A stretch of 64,000 bases of DNA from an uncultured Blautia sp. (GCA_900551075.1 URVB01000004.1:92258-156257), one strand, 5' to 3'. Shown: positions 8,563-17,849, counted from the stretch's first letter. The notes: generated by a model from the sequence alone, not told the origin. Program-made: numbers and translations.

Positions 8563-8587
8563 TATAAAACAGAAAGAGGTAGATGTT

Positions 8588-9559
8588 ATGTTTAAAATGG
8601 CGATCTTAGGCGCTGGTGCTATTGCACACAAAATGTCAAATACAATTTCTCAGATGGAAAATGTTGAACCATACATTATTGCAGATGTAAATATCGAAAA
8701 AGCAAAGGAGCTTGGCGCTCAGTATGGTTATACAAAAGTATGCGGTTCAGTAGATGACATCCTTGCAGATGACGCGGTAGATCTCGTTTATATCGCACTT
8801 CCGCATTCTCTTCACTACAAATTTACAAAAATTTGTCTGGAAGGCGGCAAAAACGTTCTCTGTGAGAAATCCTTTACGGTAAGTGCGGGTCAGGCAAAAG
8901 AAATCCTTGCACTGGCAGAAGAGAAGAAGCTTCTTCTTCAGGAAGCAATCTGGACCAGATATATGCCGTCCAGAAATATGATTGATGATATCATTGCAAG
9001 CGGTGTGATCGGCGAGGTTACTTCCCTTACGGCAAACCTCGGTTATGAGTTAAGTGCAGTTCCGAGAATCTGGGATGTAAACTTTGCAGGCGGTGCGCTT
9101 CTTGACTGCGGTGTTTACCTGGTTCACTTCGCGCGTATGATATTCGGAGATAATATTACAGATATCAAATCTTCCGCAGTATTCAGAAACGGTGTTGATA
9201 TGTGCGACAATATTACCATGATCTTTGACGACAGCAAAATGGCTACCATGCAGAGCAACGTATACGCTGCCCAGAACCGTTCCGCTGCAATCTTCGGAAC
9301 CAGGGGGTATATCGAGATCACCAATATCAACAATCCGGAGAAGATTACCGTATTCAATGATCAGTATGAAGAAGTTGCTTCTTATCTGCCTCCGAAGCAG
9401 ATCACAGGCTATGAGTATGAAGTATTGGCCTGTATGCGTGCAATCGAAAACGGTGAGATCGAGTGCCCGGAAGCTCCTCACGCAGAGACCATAAAGGTTA
9501 TGGAGATCATGGATGGTATTCGTCAGTCCTGGGGATACGATATTCCGTTAATTTCATAA
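8588..9559 (+). CDS. Gfo/Idh/MocA family NAD(P)-dependent oxidoreductase
   Basis: A 323-residue dehydrogenase of the Gfo/Idh/MocA family. The N-terminal Rossmann fold starts with AILGAGAIAHKMSN (residues 4-17), followed by the family motif LVYIALPHSLHYKF and the catalytic-region lysine in ENVLCEKSFTV... near residue 97. A C-terminal beta-sheet domain follows from about residue 120 (LTANLGYELSAVPRIWD). AGAAAGAGG precedes the ATG. Such enzymes oxidise or reduce a sugar, polyol or amino sugar. Here it sits between the L-xylulokinase and the 3-epimerase genes, so it may reduce or form L-xylulose, for example from xylitol, arabinitol or an L-gulonate-type acid, giving the operon a second entry point. 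The substrate is inferred, not shown. Confidence 0.85.
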   Translation: MFKMAILGAGAIAHKMSNTISQMENVEPYIIADVNIEKAKELGAQYGYTKVCGSVDDILADDAVDLVYIALPHSLHYKFTKICLEGGKNVLCEKSFTVSAGQAKEILALAEEKKLLLQEAIWTRYMPSRNMIDDIIASGVIGEVTSLTANLGYELSAVPRIWDVNFAGGALLDCGVYLVHFARMIFGDNITDIKSSAVFRNGVDMCDNITMIFDDSKMATMQSNVYAAQNRSAAIFGTRGYIEITNINNPEKITVFNDQYEEVASYLPPKQITGYEYEVLACMRAIENGEIECPEAPHAETIKVMEIMDGIRQSWGYDIPLIS

Positions 9560-9578
9560 GTTTAAATAGGAGAACAGC

Positions 9579-10421
9579 ATGAAAGCATATACATTAGGTT
9601 TGTATGAAAAAGCAATGCCTGCAGAGCTGACCTGGAAAGAAAAGCTGGAAGCAGCCAGGGACGCAGGATATGACTTTGTGGAAATCAGCATTGATGAGAC
9701 AGATGCAAAGCTTGCCCGTCTGGAATGGACGAAGGAAGAGCGTCTGGAGCTGGTAAAGACCATGTATGAGACGGGCCTTCCGATCCGCACCATGTGCCTG
9801 AGCGGTCATCGGAAATATCCGATCGGCAGCAGCAATCCGAATACCTGTGCAAGAGGTATGGAGATTATGGAAAAGGCCATTCGGCTTGCTGATGATTTAG
9901 GTATCCGCATTATCCAGCTTGCAGGGTATGATGTATATTATGAGGAATCCACTCCGCAGACGGTAGAGCGTTTTGGAGAAAATCTCAAAAAATGCGAGCG
10001 TATGGCAGCAAAAGCCGGTATTGTCATGGGCTTTGAAACCATGGAGACAGAGTTTATGAACACCGTAGGCAAGGCTATGGTTTATGTAAACAAAGTAAAC
10101 TCACCGTATCTCGGTGTTTATCCGGATATGGGAAATATCACAAATGCAGCAGTATCTTACGGCACAGATGTGCTTGAGGATATCAGAAGCGGTATCGGTC
10201 ATCTGGATGCAGTTCACCTGAAAGAAACTGTTCCGGGTGTATTCCGTGAAGTTCCTTTTGGAACCGGACATGTGGATTTTGCGGCTGTGATCGCAGAAAC
10301 CTGGAGGGCCGGCGTGCGAAGATATGTAACAGAAATGTGGTATACAGGAAATCCTGAGTGGAGGAAGGACCTGGATCAGGCTGTAGGTATGATGCGCCCG
10401 CTTCTGGATGCACAGGAATAA
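9579..10421 (+). CDS. ulaE: L-xylulose/L-ribulose-5-phosphate 3-epimerase (UlaE/SgbU family)
   Basis: A 280-residue TIM-barrel epimerase of the xylose isomerase-like superfamily that converts L-xylulose 5-phosphate to L-ribulose 5-phosphate. It matches E. coli UlaE/SgbU closely: LGLYEKAMPAELTW at the start, DFVEISIDETDAKLARL.W near residue 28, MCLSGHRKYPIGS near residue 70, IRIIQLAGYDVYYEE near residue 109, metal-ligand region YPDMGN, and HLDAVHLKETVPGVFREVPFGTGHVDF in the C-terminal third. Length is as in the family (about 285). AGGAGAACAGC precedes the ATG. It is placed between the kinase/dehydrogenase genes and the 4-epimerase gene in the reaction order. Confidence 0.92.
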   Translation: MKAYTLGLYEKAMPAELTWKEKLEAARDAGYDFVEISIDETDAKLARLEWTKEERLELVKTMYETGLPIRTMCLSGHRKYPIGSSNPNTCARGMEIMEKAIRLADDLGIRIIQLAGYDVYYEESTPQTVERFGENLKKCERMAAKAGIVMGFETMETEFMNTVGKAMVYVNKVNSPYLGVYPDMGNITNAAVSYGTDVLEDIRSGIGHLDAVHLKETVPGVFREVPFGTGHVDFAAVIAETWRAGVRRYVTEMWYTGNPEWRKDLDQAVGMMRPLLDAQE

Positions 10422-10448
10422 ATCTGCGGGATAGTCCTGAGATACAAG

Positions 10449-10477
10449 TTGGACTTTTCCCGGACAAGTGATATAAT
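10449..10477 (+). promoter_or_regulatory. Promoter before the 4-epimerase gene
   Basis: -35 box TTGGAC (10449-10454), 17-base spacer and -10 box TATAAT (10472-10477). It is a near-consensus sigma-A promoter, 31 bases before the start of the 4-epimerase gene. This gene can therefore be transcribed independently of the upstream operon, which fits a 4-epimerase shared with other L-pentose routes. Confidence 0.75.
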
Positions 10478-10508
10478 GAATGTATCAAAATCATAAAGGA
10501 GAGATATC

Positions 10509-11204
10509 ATGCTTGAGAAACTGAAAGAAGAAGTTTATAAAGCAAATATGGACCTGCCGAAATATGGACTCGTAACCTTTACCTGGGGAAATGTAAGCGG
10601 AATTGATCGTGAAAAGGGCTTATTTGTTATCAAACCAAGCGGTGTAGACTACGACAAACTGAAACCGGAAGATATGGTTGTTGTAGACCTGGAGGGAAAT
10701 AAGGTAGAGGGTGACTATAACCCGTCTTCTGATACACCGACTCACGTAGAGCTGTACAAGGCTTTCCGGAATATCGGCGGTGTTGTACATACACATTCTT
10801 CCTGGGCTACAAGCTGGGCTCAGGCAGGGCGTTCCATTCCCTGCTACGGAACTACTCATGCAGACTATATTTACGGTGAGGTTCCATGCGTGCGCAACCT
10901 TACAAAAGAGGAAATTGATGAGGCATATGAGAGAAATACGGGTACTCTGATCGTTGACTATTTTAAAGACAAGGATTATGAAGCAGTACCGGCTGTTCTG
11001 TGCAAAAATCATGGTCCCTTTACCTGGGGTAAGGATGCACATGAGGCTGTTCACAATGCAGTTGTATTGGAAGAGGTTGCAAAAATGGCAACACGCTGCG
11101 AGCAGATTAATCCGGAAGTAAAACCGGCGCCGCAGGAGCTTCAGGATAAGCATTATTACAGAAAACACGGTGCAAATGCATATTACGGACAGGGAAGCAA
11201 ATAA
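10509..11204 (+). CDS. araD: L-ribulose-5-phosphate 4-epimerase
   Basis: A 231-residue class II aldolase-fold epimerase, the exact length of E. coli AraD. It converts L-ribulose 5-phosphate to D-xylulose 5-phosphate, which enters the pentose phosphate pathway. Zinc ligands are visible as His94 and His96 in [18 protein letters not shown] and as the later His in [27 protein letters not shown]. The phosphate-binding N-terminal part TWGNVSG and [10 protein letters not shown], and the substrate-loop Asp in [11 protein letters not shown], also match. AAAGGAGAGATATC precedes the ATG. It has its own promoter and is followed by a terminator. UlaF/SgbE enzymes are so similar that the symbol araD stands for the activity only. 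Confidence 0.93.
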   Translation: MLEKLKEEVYKANMDLPKYGLVTFTWGNVSGIDREKGLFVIKPSGVDYDKLKPEDMVVVDLEGNKVEGDYNPSSDTPTHVELYKAFRNIGGVVHTHSSWATSWAQAGRSIPCYGTTHADYIYGEVPCVRNLTKEEIDEAYERNTGTLIVDYFKDKDYEAVPAVLCKNHGPFTWGKDAHEAVHNAVVLEEVAKMATRCEQINPEVKPAPQELQDKHYYRKHGANAYYGQGSK

Positions 11205-11227
11205 ATAAACGAATGTAACGAATCCGG

Positions 11228-11273
11228 AAAATCCCGGAGCTTTGGAGTGAGTATTCAAAGTTCCGGGATTTTT
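11228..11273 (+). terminator. Rho-independent terminator after the pentose cluster
   Basis: Arms AAAATCCCGGAgCTTTG and CAAAGtTCCGGGATTTTT around an 11-base loop, followed by TTTGATTTT. It ends the + strand pentose operon and also lies just after the stop of the convergent UPF0303 gene; with A residues on the left arm it may work in both directions. Confidence 0.85.
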
Positions 11274-11288
11274 GATTTTATATCTCTT

Positions 11289-11789
11289 TTATTCCGGGAG
11301 CGTGTATGGGTAGTTTGGTGCTTCCGGGCAGTTCAGGTATTCTTTCAGGCAGTTGATGACGAATTCATGGTCCGCAATGTGGTACAGGTTGGATGCAATA
11401 ATCGCACCGATGACTGCATTGGTTCCTTTGACGCGGATAGGGAAGCCTCCGCCGCAGATCGCATAATCAGCGCTTTCCAATCCGTGAACATCAGCGGTAT
11501 CGCCGCCTTCCTCCCATACGAGGGCTGAGAGCAGGGAGCTGCGTTCCATAAGCTTAACCGTGTTGAATTTGCGTTCCATCCATTTCTGATTCAGAAGATT
11601 GGTGCCGTCCGGGCAGTGCTGGAACAGAATGCAGCCGGTGTTCATACGGATAGACACAGCAATGGTGATGCTGTGCTTTTTGGCGTATTCCACCATAAGA
11701 GTGCCGAGGGCATAAGCATCTTCATGATTAAAATGGTCAAACTGAAGAAGCTCCTCCTGTTTTTTCAGGATATCCGGGTTTTGAGACAT
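11289..11789 (-). CDS. UPF0303 / GlcG-HbpS-like family protein
   Basis: A 166-residue cytoplasmic protein of the UPF0303 branch of the GlcG/HbpS-like fold. The family is widespread and poorly understood; members have been linked to heme or small-molecule binding. Visible family features are the helical start DILKKQEELLQFDHFNHEDAYALG, RMNTGCILFQH, WMERKFNTVKLMERSSLL and the glycine-rich CGGGFPIRVKG followed by VIGAIIASNL. The start is set at 11789 because AAGGAGG lies 7 bases upstream and would overlap codons of the earlier ATG at 11804. The gene is convergent with the 4-epimerase gene and faces away from the neighbouring transporter remnant by about 100 bases. No role in pentose use can be claimed. 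Confidence 0.8.
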   Translation of the reverse strand: MSQNPDILKKQEELLQFDHFNHEDAYALGTLMVEYAKKHSITIAVSIRMNTGCILFQHCPDGTNLLNQKWMERKFNTVKLMERSSLLSALVWEEGGDTADVHGLESADYAICGGGFPIRVKGTNAVIGAIIASNLYHIADHEFVINCLKEYLNCPEAPNYPYTLPE

Positions 11790-11899
11790 AGGTAAATCCT
11801 CCTTCATTTTTATTGATTGCACGTTTCAAAAAAAGGTTTTTCTGTAAGCTGATTATAGCCCTTTTTGGGAATAAAAGCAAGCAGATAAAGGGGAAGTCC

Positions 11900-13167
11900 T
11901 TAGTGCCTGAAGTATATTTTTGGGCGGAGACCCTGGTATATGGCCGTGCCGACTATGGCTACCAGCAGCTCTGCGGCGGGAAATGCCAGCCATACACCCT
12001 GAATGTCCCGGATCATGGCCAGCAGATATGTCATGGGGACAATGACGATCAGTCCTCTCAGCATGGAAATCATTTGTGCAGGCAGTGCCTTTTCCGTTGA
12101 GGCGAAAAATATGGAGAGAATAATATTGAAGCCTGCAAAGGCAATGCCGGTAAAATAAAGCTTCAGTCCCTCGACTGCGGTTTGCTGTAATTGCGGATTA
12201 TTTTCGCTGTTAAAAATACTTGTGACCGGCTCTGCAAGAAAAAATACAGTAAGATAAATGATGCCGGAAAGTATGAGCGTGGTTATCATTGCATAACGCA
12301 GCACCCATTTCATATTTTCGGTGTCATTGTTACCATATGCTCTGCTGAGCAGAGGTTGAATGCCCTGCGCAATCCCTGTAAAAATAGAGATTACTACAAG
12401 GGAAATATTGGCAATCACACCGTAAGCGGCAACTCCCACGTTCCCCAGAAGACCCAGGATGACCACATTAAAGACAATGATGACGATACCTGAGGAAAGC
12501 TCCGTGATCAGAGAGGGGAAGCCTAAGGCTAAGATTTTAGCGGCAATTCCCGGATTCGGCCCGGTTCTGACAAAATGAAAGCCGTTTTTCCCTTTTATCC
12601 GGTGGGCGGATAAAATCAGCATACTGATGACAGGAGCGAAGCCGGTTGCCAAGACTGCTCCGAAAATGCCCATTTTCATAGGAAAAATGAAAATATAGTC
12701 CAATAAAATGTTTGCCATGCTTCCGGTAAGCATAGCTGTCATTGCCAGCCTGGGGGTTCCATCGTTCCGCACAAAGCAGAGGAAGATGTTATTCATCATA
12801 AAGGCCGGAGAAAACAGAAGTATGACCTTCAAATAAATACTGGTCATAGTGAAAACCTCGTTATCCGCGCCAAGAGCGGCAGTCAAAGGTCCGGATAAAA
12901 AAATACCTGTCAGCATAAATATTGCGGCAAAAAGAAGTGCCAGTAGATAGAATATCTGGTTGCACCGCCCATTCCCAGCATCAGACCACACCCATGGATG
13001 ACACTGTAAACGGGGATTGCCAGATTTAATGCAGTGAGCCCGTTCGCGCCAAGACCCCTGGAAATAAAATAGGTATCTGCCAGAATATAACAGGAGAGTC
13101 CGATCATTCCAAATACATTCAGGGACGCATATTTTGCGTATTGTTTAAAGTATGAATTGCTGTTCAT
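11900..13167 (-). pseudogene. MATE family efflux transporter, disrupted
   Basis: A multidrug and toxin extrusion (MATE) transporter broken near its N-terminal third. The first part starts at the ATG 13167-13165 behind AAGGAGG and reads MNSNSYFKQYAKYASLNVFG, then a clear MATE transmembrane region up to LMLGMGGATRYSI. The frame then changes, and the remainder (frame ending at 11900) continues from LLALLFAAIFMLTGIF through about ten further transmembrane helices to the normal C-terminal end. In intact relatives GGAT.(F/Y)SI is followed by about 20 residues of hydrophilic loop before the next helix; that loop is missing here, so the lesion looks like a deletion with a frame change near 12965-12985, not just a one-base slip. 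The two pieces together would be about 430 residues, slightly short of a full MATE protein. It is probably non-functional. Confidence 0.8.
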
Positions 13168-13190
13168 TTTTTCCTCCTTGCTCTGTAAAA

Positions 13191-13244
13191 CAAAAAACGC
13201 CGATATTTCGTATCTTCTAAGGCCTGACGACACGAAAATCAACG
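13191..13244 (-). terminator. Leader terminator in front of the MATE gene
   Basis: On the minus strand, arms CGTTGATTTTCGT (13244-13232) and ACGAAATATCGGCG (13211-13198) pair over 13 positions with one bulge and two G-T pairs. They are followed directly by TTTTTTGTTTT. This intrinsic terminator lies between the promoter at 13277-13305 and the ribosome site at about 13175, so transcription into the transporter gene must pass it. That layout is typical of riboswitch or attenuation control. The roughly 30 bases before it would be the sensing or antiterminator part; no known riboswitch class was recognised. Confidence 0.65.
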
Positions 13245-13276
13245 CTGAACTGCTTACCCGGCGGCAAACTGGTGCT

Positions 13277-13305
13277 ATTATAGCATGACAGTTCCATTTT
13301 TTCAA
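13277..13305 (-). promoter_or_regulatory. Promoter of the MATE gene
   Basis: Reading the minus strand: -35 TTGAAA (13305-13300), spacer of exactly 17, -10 TATAAT (13282-13277). Transcription would begin near 13270, giving a leader of about 100 bases that contains a terminator. The promoter is divergent from the CvfB-like gene. Confidence 0.8.
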
Positions 13306-13396
13306 CGGAATTTTTCTTTTATGATAAAGCTTGCTAATGAGGGGAACAATGTGTAAAATTAAAGAGAACAGGCAAACGGAAAATCAGGAGGATTTT

Positions 13397-14236
13397 ATGA
13401 TCATATTAGGAGAAAAACAGGTATTGACAGTTGTGAAAACTGTAGATTTTGGAATATATTTGGCGGATGACCGGGAAGCGGATGCAAAGGACCGCGTATT
13501 GCTTCCTTTGAAGCAGGTGCCCCGGGGAACAGGGGAGGGCGATAAGCTGGAGGTATTTATCTATAAGGATTCTAAGGACCGGCTGATTGCGACGACGAAT
13601 GAGCCGGGGCTCACAGTGGGAAAAGCCGCAGTATTAAAGGTCAGACAGGTGACAAAGATCGGTGCATTTCTGGACTGGGGTCTGGAAAAGGACCTGCTTC
13701 TGCCTTATCATGAGCAGACTCTTCGTGTCCGTGAGGGTGAGGATTGTCTGGTTGCACTTTATGTGGACAAGAGCAACCGGCTCTGCGCAACTATGAAGGT
13801 GTATCCGTATCTTTCCACCAGGACGCCTTATGCGGCAGGAGATCAGGTGAAGGGACGGGTATATCAGGTCAGCGATCATTTCGGTGTGTTTGTGGCAGTG
13901 GATGACAAATATTCTGCTTTGATTCCCGCGCGGGAAGCCCGGGGGAAATACCGTCCGGGAATGGTGCTTACGCTCCGTGTGACGGAGGTAAAGGAAGACG
14001 GTAAGATGAACGTCAGCGACCGGCAGAAGGCGTATATTCAGATTCATGAGGACGCAGAGAGTGTCCTGGGTGTGATCGGGGAGTTTGCAGGTGTGCTTCC
14101 CTTTGATGACAAAGCTTCTCCGGAGGTGATCCAGAGAGAGTTCGGATTGAGCAAGGCTTCATTTAAGCGTGCGGTAGGGCATCTGCTGAAGGAAGGAAAA
14201 ATAGAGATCAGGGAACGGAGAATTTATAAAAAGTAG
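13397..14236 (+). CDS. S1 RNA-binding domain protein, CvfB/YitL-like
   Basis: A 279-residue cytoplasmic RNA-binding protein of the CvfB (YitL) family. The architecture is tandem S1-type OB domains followed by a C-terminal winged helix. The first begins VLTVVKTVDFGIYLADD, the next VLKVRQVTKIGAFLDWGLEKDLLLP (about 78-103), then VKGRVYQVSDHFGVFVAVDDKYSALIP (about 152-178). The winged helix is EVIQREFGLSKASFKRAVGHLLKEGKIEIRERRIY at the end. The start at 13397 is chosen because AGGAGG lies 7 bases upstream; upstream in-frame codons have no ribosome site. CvfB in Staphylococcus affects virulence gene expression post-transcriptionally. Here it lies just upstream of dnaE. Confidence 0.85.
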   Translation: MIILGEKQVLTVVKTVDFGIYLADDREADAKDRVLLPLKQVPRGTGEGDKLEVFIYKDSKDRLIATTNEPGLTVGKAAVLKVRQVTKIGAFLDWGLEKDLLLPYHEQTLRVREGEDCLVALYVDKSNRLCATMKVYPYLSTRTPYAAGDQVKGRVYQVSDHFGVFVAVDDKYSALIPAREARGKYRPGMVLTLRVTEVKEDGKMNVSDRQKAYIQIHEDAESVLGVIGEFAGVLPFDDKASPEVIQREFGLSKASFKRAVGHLLKEGKIEIRERRIYKK

Positions 14237-14289
14237 AACGTGCAGTATACATATGTACGTTCGGATTCAGGATAAGAGGAGAAAATACT

Positions 14290-17200
14290 TTGAATTTTAC
14301 ACATCTTCATGTCCATACGGAGTATAGTCTTCTGGATGGCTCGAATAAGATAAAAGAATACGTTGCCAGAGTGAAGGAGCTGGGTATGGATAGTGCCGCG
14401 ATCACGGATCACGGGGTAATGTATGGAGTGATTGATTTTTACCGTGCGGCGAAGGAAGCCGGCATCAACCCTGTACTAGGATGCGAGGTCTATGTAGCGC
14501 CGGGTTCCCGTTTTGACAGGGAGCCGGGGAGCGGTGACGACCGATATTATCATCTGGTGCTGCTGGCTGAAAACAACCGGGGCTACAGCAATCTGATGAA
14601 GATTGTCTCCAAGGGCTTTGTGGAGGGATTTTATTATAAGCCAAGGGTGGACCTGGAGCTGTTAAAGGAGTATCATGAGGGAATTATTGCTTTAAGCGCC
14701 TGCCTTGCAGGAGAGGTGGCAAGGTATCTTACCAGAGGTATGTATGAGGATGCCAGGGCTGCCGCACTTCGTTATCAGGATATTTTTGGAAAAGGAAACT
14801 TTTTTCTGGAGCTGCAGGATCACGGAATCTCAAATCAGCAGATGGTCAATCAGCAGCTTCTTCGGATGCATAAGGAAACGGGCATTGATTTAGTGGCAAC
14901 CAATGATGTGCACTATACTCTGGCGGATGATGCGGACCCGCATGATATTCTGCTGTGTTTGCAGACGGGCAAAAAAAAGGCGGATGAAGACCGTATGCGC
15001 TATGAAGGCGGACAGTATTATGTAAAATCCCCCGAAGAGATGGCGCAGCTTTTTCCGTATGCACTGGAAGCTCTGGAAAATACTCACAGGATTGCGGCAA
15101 GGTGCCATGTAGAGATTGAATTCGGCGTAACAAAGCTTCCGAAATATGATGTACCGGATGGTTATACCTCCTGGGAGTACCTGAATAAGCTTTGTTTTGA
15201 GGGCCTGGAAAAACAGTATCAGCCTGTGACGGAAGAACTGAGGGAACGTCTGAACTATGAGCTTGCTACCATCAGAAATATGGGATATGTGGATTACTTC
15301 CTGATCGTATGGGATTTCATCAAATACGCCAGGGATCATGATATCATGGTTGGCCCGGGGCGTGGTTCCGCCGCGGGAAGTCTTGTGGCCTATACACTTG
15401 GGATCACACAGCTTGATCCGCTCCGGTATGATCTGCTGTTTGAGCGTTTTCTGAATCCGGAACGTGTCTCTATGCCGGATATTGACGTGGATTTCTGCTT
15501 CGAAAGAAGACAGGAGGTCATTGATTATGTGGTGGAAAAATACGGCAAGGACCGGGTAGTACAGATTGTTACCTTCGGTACGCTGGCCGCAAGAGGTGTT
15601 ATCCGCGATGTAGGGCGTGTGCTGGATATGCCTTACGCACAGGTGGATGTCATTGCCAAAATGATTCCCCAGGAGTTAAATATTACCATAGACAAGGCTC
15701 TGGAAATGAATCCGGAGCTTCGAAGGGCCTATCAGGAGCAGGAGGAAATCCGGTTTCTCATCGATACGGCGAAGCGTTTGGAGGGATTGCCCAGACATAC
15801 GTCCATGCATGCAGCGGGAGTTGTTATCAGTCAGAAGGATGTGGATGAATACGTACCTCTTTCCAGGGCGCAGGACGGTTCCGTTACTACGCAGTTTACA
15901 ATGACGACCCTGGAAGAGCTCGGACTTCTGAAAATGGATTTTCTGGGACTTCGAACCCTGACGGTTATTCAGAACGCGGTAAATCTGGTAGAAAAGGATA
16001 CCGGTGTGCACCTGGATATGGAGACGATCGATTATGATGACAGGAGGGTTCTGGAATCCCTGGGTACGGGGCGTTCGGATGGTGTATTCCAGTTGGAGAG
16101 TGCGGGAATGAAGAACTTTATGAAGGAGCTGAAGCCTCAGAGCCTGGAGGATGTAATTGCGGGAATTTCCCTTTATCGTCCGGGACCCATGGATTTCATT
16201 CCCCAGTATATCCGGGGCAAGAACCGCCCGGATACCATCCGTTATGATTGCCCGCAGCTTGAACCGATTCTGAAGTCTACCTACGGCTGTATCGTATATC
16301 AGGAGCAGGTTATGCAGATCGTGCGAAATCTGGCAGGATATACGCTGGGAAGAAGCGATCTGGTGCGCCGTGCCATGTCCAAGAAAAAGGCATCCGTTAT
16401 GGAAAAGGAGCGCCGGAACTTTGTATATGGTAATCCGGAGGAAGGAGTACCGGGCTGTATTACCAATGGAATTCCGGAAAAAACTGCAAACAAAATTTAT
16501 GACGAGATGATTGATTTTGCAAAATATGCATTCAATAAATCCCATGCGGCAGCCTATGCGGTGGTGTCATATCAGACCGCTTATCTGAAATATTATTATC
16601 CGGTGGAGTTTATGGCGGCGCTTATGACATCCGTCATAGAAATGCCGAGTAAGGTGGCGGAGTATATTCTGGTCTGCCGCCAGATGGGAATTAAGATTCT
16701 GCCTCCGGATATCAACTGCGGAACGTATGGGTTTTCGGTTGATCATGGTTCCATACGTTATGGGCTTTCCGCAATTAAAAGCGTCGGGCGTCCGGTTATC
16801 GAGGCGCTTGTGAAGGAACGGGAGGAGCGGGGAGCGTATCGCTCCCTGAAGGATTTCATCGAACGAATGGGCAGTGTTTTGAATAAACGTGCCATTGAGA
16901 ACTTTATCAAATCCGGTGCGCTGGACTGTCTGGAAGGCAACCGGCGGCAGAAAATGATGATTTACGCCGGAATTGTGGACAGCATCAACCAGGATAAAAA
17001 ACATTCGCTGGCGGGACAGATAAGTCTGTTTGATCTGGTCAGTGAAGAAGACAAAAAGGATTTTGAGGTCCGTATGCCTGATTTGGATGAGTACGACAAG
17101 GATATGGTTCTTGCATTTGAAAAAGAGGTGCTTGGCATTTACTTAAGCGGACATCCGCTGGAACGCTACAGGGCAGTAATGGAAAAATCTATTACTGCAA

Positions 17201-17757
17201 AAACTTCGGATTTTCAGCAGGATGAAGCAACCGGAATGCCGAAGGTATATGATGGCCAAAAAGTAATTATCGGTGGAATGATTACGGATAAAACCATAAA
17301 ATATACAAAGAATAATAAAATCATGGCATTTCTTACGGTAGAGGATCTGGTTGGAACTGTGGAGACTGTTGTATTTCCAAGGGATTATGAGAAGTGTCAG
17401 GCTTTGATCGCAGAGGAGGCAAAGGTCTTTATCCAGGGAAGAGTATCGGCGGAGGATGACAAAGCAAGCAAGCTGATCGCGGAAAGGATACGGTCCTTTG
17501 ATGATATTCCAAAGGAGCTGTGGGTGCAGTTCCGTGACCGCAAAGAATACACGGCAAAGGAACAGGAGCTTCTGGAGGAGCTGGGCAGATTTCCGGGCAA
17601 TGACAGTGTGGTTGTTTATCTGCGGGATGTGAAGGCTATGAAAAAGCTTCCGGCAGAATACCGTGTGCGGATACAGGAATCCCGGGTAAATGAGATGAAG
17701 AAAAAATATGGGGATTCCAACGTTAAAGTTGTGCAAAGAGTATTGAAAAACTTTTGA
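14290..17757 (+). CDS. dnaE: DNA polymerase III alpha subunit (DnaE)
   Basis: A 1155-residue replicative DNA polymerase of the DnaE type. The PHP domain opens with HLHVHTEYSLLDG (about residues 5-17) and holds ITDHGVMYGVIDFY. The polymerase core shows GRGSAAGSLVAY near residue 358 and the catalytic aspartates in MPDIDVDFCFERR near 396-408, then YGKDRVVQIVTFGT. The helix-hairpin-helix region and an OB fold (IIGGMITDKTIKYTKNNKIMAFLTVEDLVGTVETVVFP) lie in the last third. There is no inserted proofreading exonuclease, so it is DnaE and not PolC, which Clostridia encode separately. The start is TTG: AAGAGGAG sits about 8 bases before it and the PHP domain begins four residues later, leaving no room for another start. 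Confidence 0.96.
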   Translation: MNFTHLHVHTEYSLLDGSNKIKEYVARVKELGMDSAAITDHGVMYGVIDFYRAAKEAGINPVLGCEVYVAPGSRFDREPGSGDDRYYHLVLLAENNRGYSNLMKIVSKGFVEGFYYKPRVDLELLKEYHEGIIALSACLAGEVARYLTRGMYEDARAAALRYQDIFGKGNFFLELQDHGISNQQMVNQQLLRMHKETGIDLVATNDVHYTLADDADPHDILLCLQTGKKKADEDRMRYEGGQYYVKSPEEMAQLFPYALEALENTHRIAARCHVEIEFGVTKLPKYDVPDGYTSWEYLNKLCFEGLEKQYQPVTEELRERLNYELATIRNMGYVDYFLIVWDFIKYARDHDIMVGPGRGSAAGSLVAYTLGITQLDPLRYDLLFERFLNPERVSMPDIDVDFCFERRQEVIDYVVEKYGKDRVVQIVTFGTLAARGVIRDVGRVLDMPYAQVDVIAKMIPQELNITIDKALEMNPELRRAYQEQEEIRFLIDTAKRLEGLPRHTSMHAAGVVISQKDVDEYVPLSRAQDGSVTTQFTMTTLEELGLLKMDFLGLRTLTVIQNAVNLVEKDTGVHLDMETIDYDDRRVLESLGTGRSDGVFQLESAGMKNFMKELKPQSLEDVIAGISLYRPGPMDFIPQYIRGKNRPDTIRYDCPQLEPILKSTYGCIVYQEQVMQIVRNLAGYTLGRSDLVRRAMSKKKASVMEKERRNFVYGNPEEGVPGCITNGIPEKTANKIYDEMIDFAKYAFNKSHAAAYAVVSYQTAYLKYYYPVEFMAALMTSVIEMPSKVAEYILVCRQMGIKILPPDINCGTYGFSVDHGSIRYGLSAIKSVGRPVIEALVKEREERGAYRSLKDFIERMGSVLNKRAIENFIKSGALDCLEGNRRQKMMIYAGIVDSINQDKKHSLAGQISLFDLVSEEDKKDFEVRMPDLDEYDKDMVLAFEKEVLGIYLSGHPLERYRAVMEKSITAKTSDFQQDEATGMPKVYDGQKVIIGGMITDKTIKYTKNNKIMAFLTVEDLVGTVETVVFPRDYEKCQALIAEEAKVFIQGRVSAEDDKASKLIAERIRSFDDIPKELWVQFRDRKEYTAKEQELLEELGRFPGNDSVVVYLRDVKAMKKLPAEYRVRIQESRVNEMKKKYGDSNVKVVQRVLKNF

Positions 17758-17849
17758 AAATGCTTTACACTATAACCGAATATGTGTAGAACCCGATAAG
17801 TAATGGATGCCTGCTGGACAGGATAGAATCAGAAGATGGAGGAAAGAAT

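Noticed and set aside
11900..13167. Programmed frameshift in the MATE gene
   Set aside because: No slippery heptamer or stimulatory structure is seen, and a loop of about 20 residues is missing as well, which points to a deletion.
15676..16545. Minus-strand reading of 289 codons inside dnaE
   Set aside because: Antisense shadow of a highly conserved polymerase gene; composition is not protein-like.
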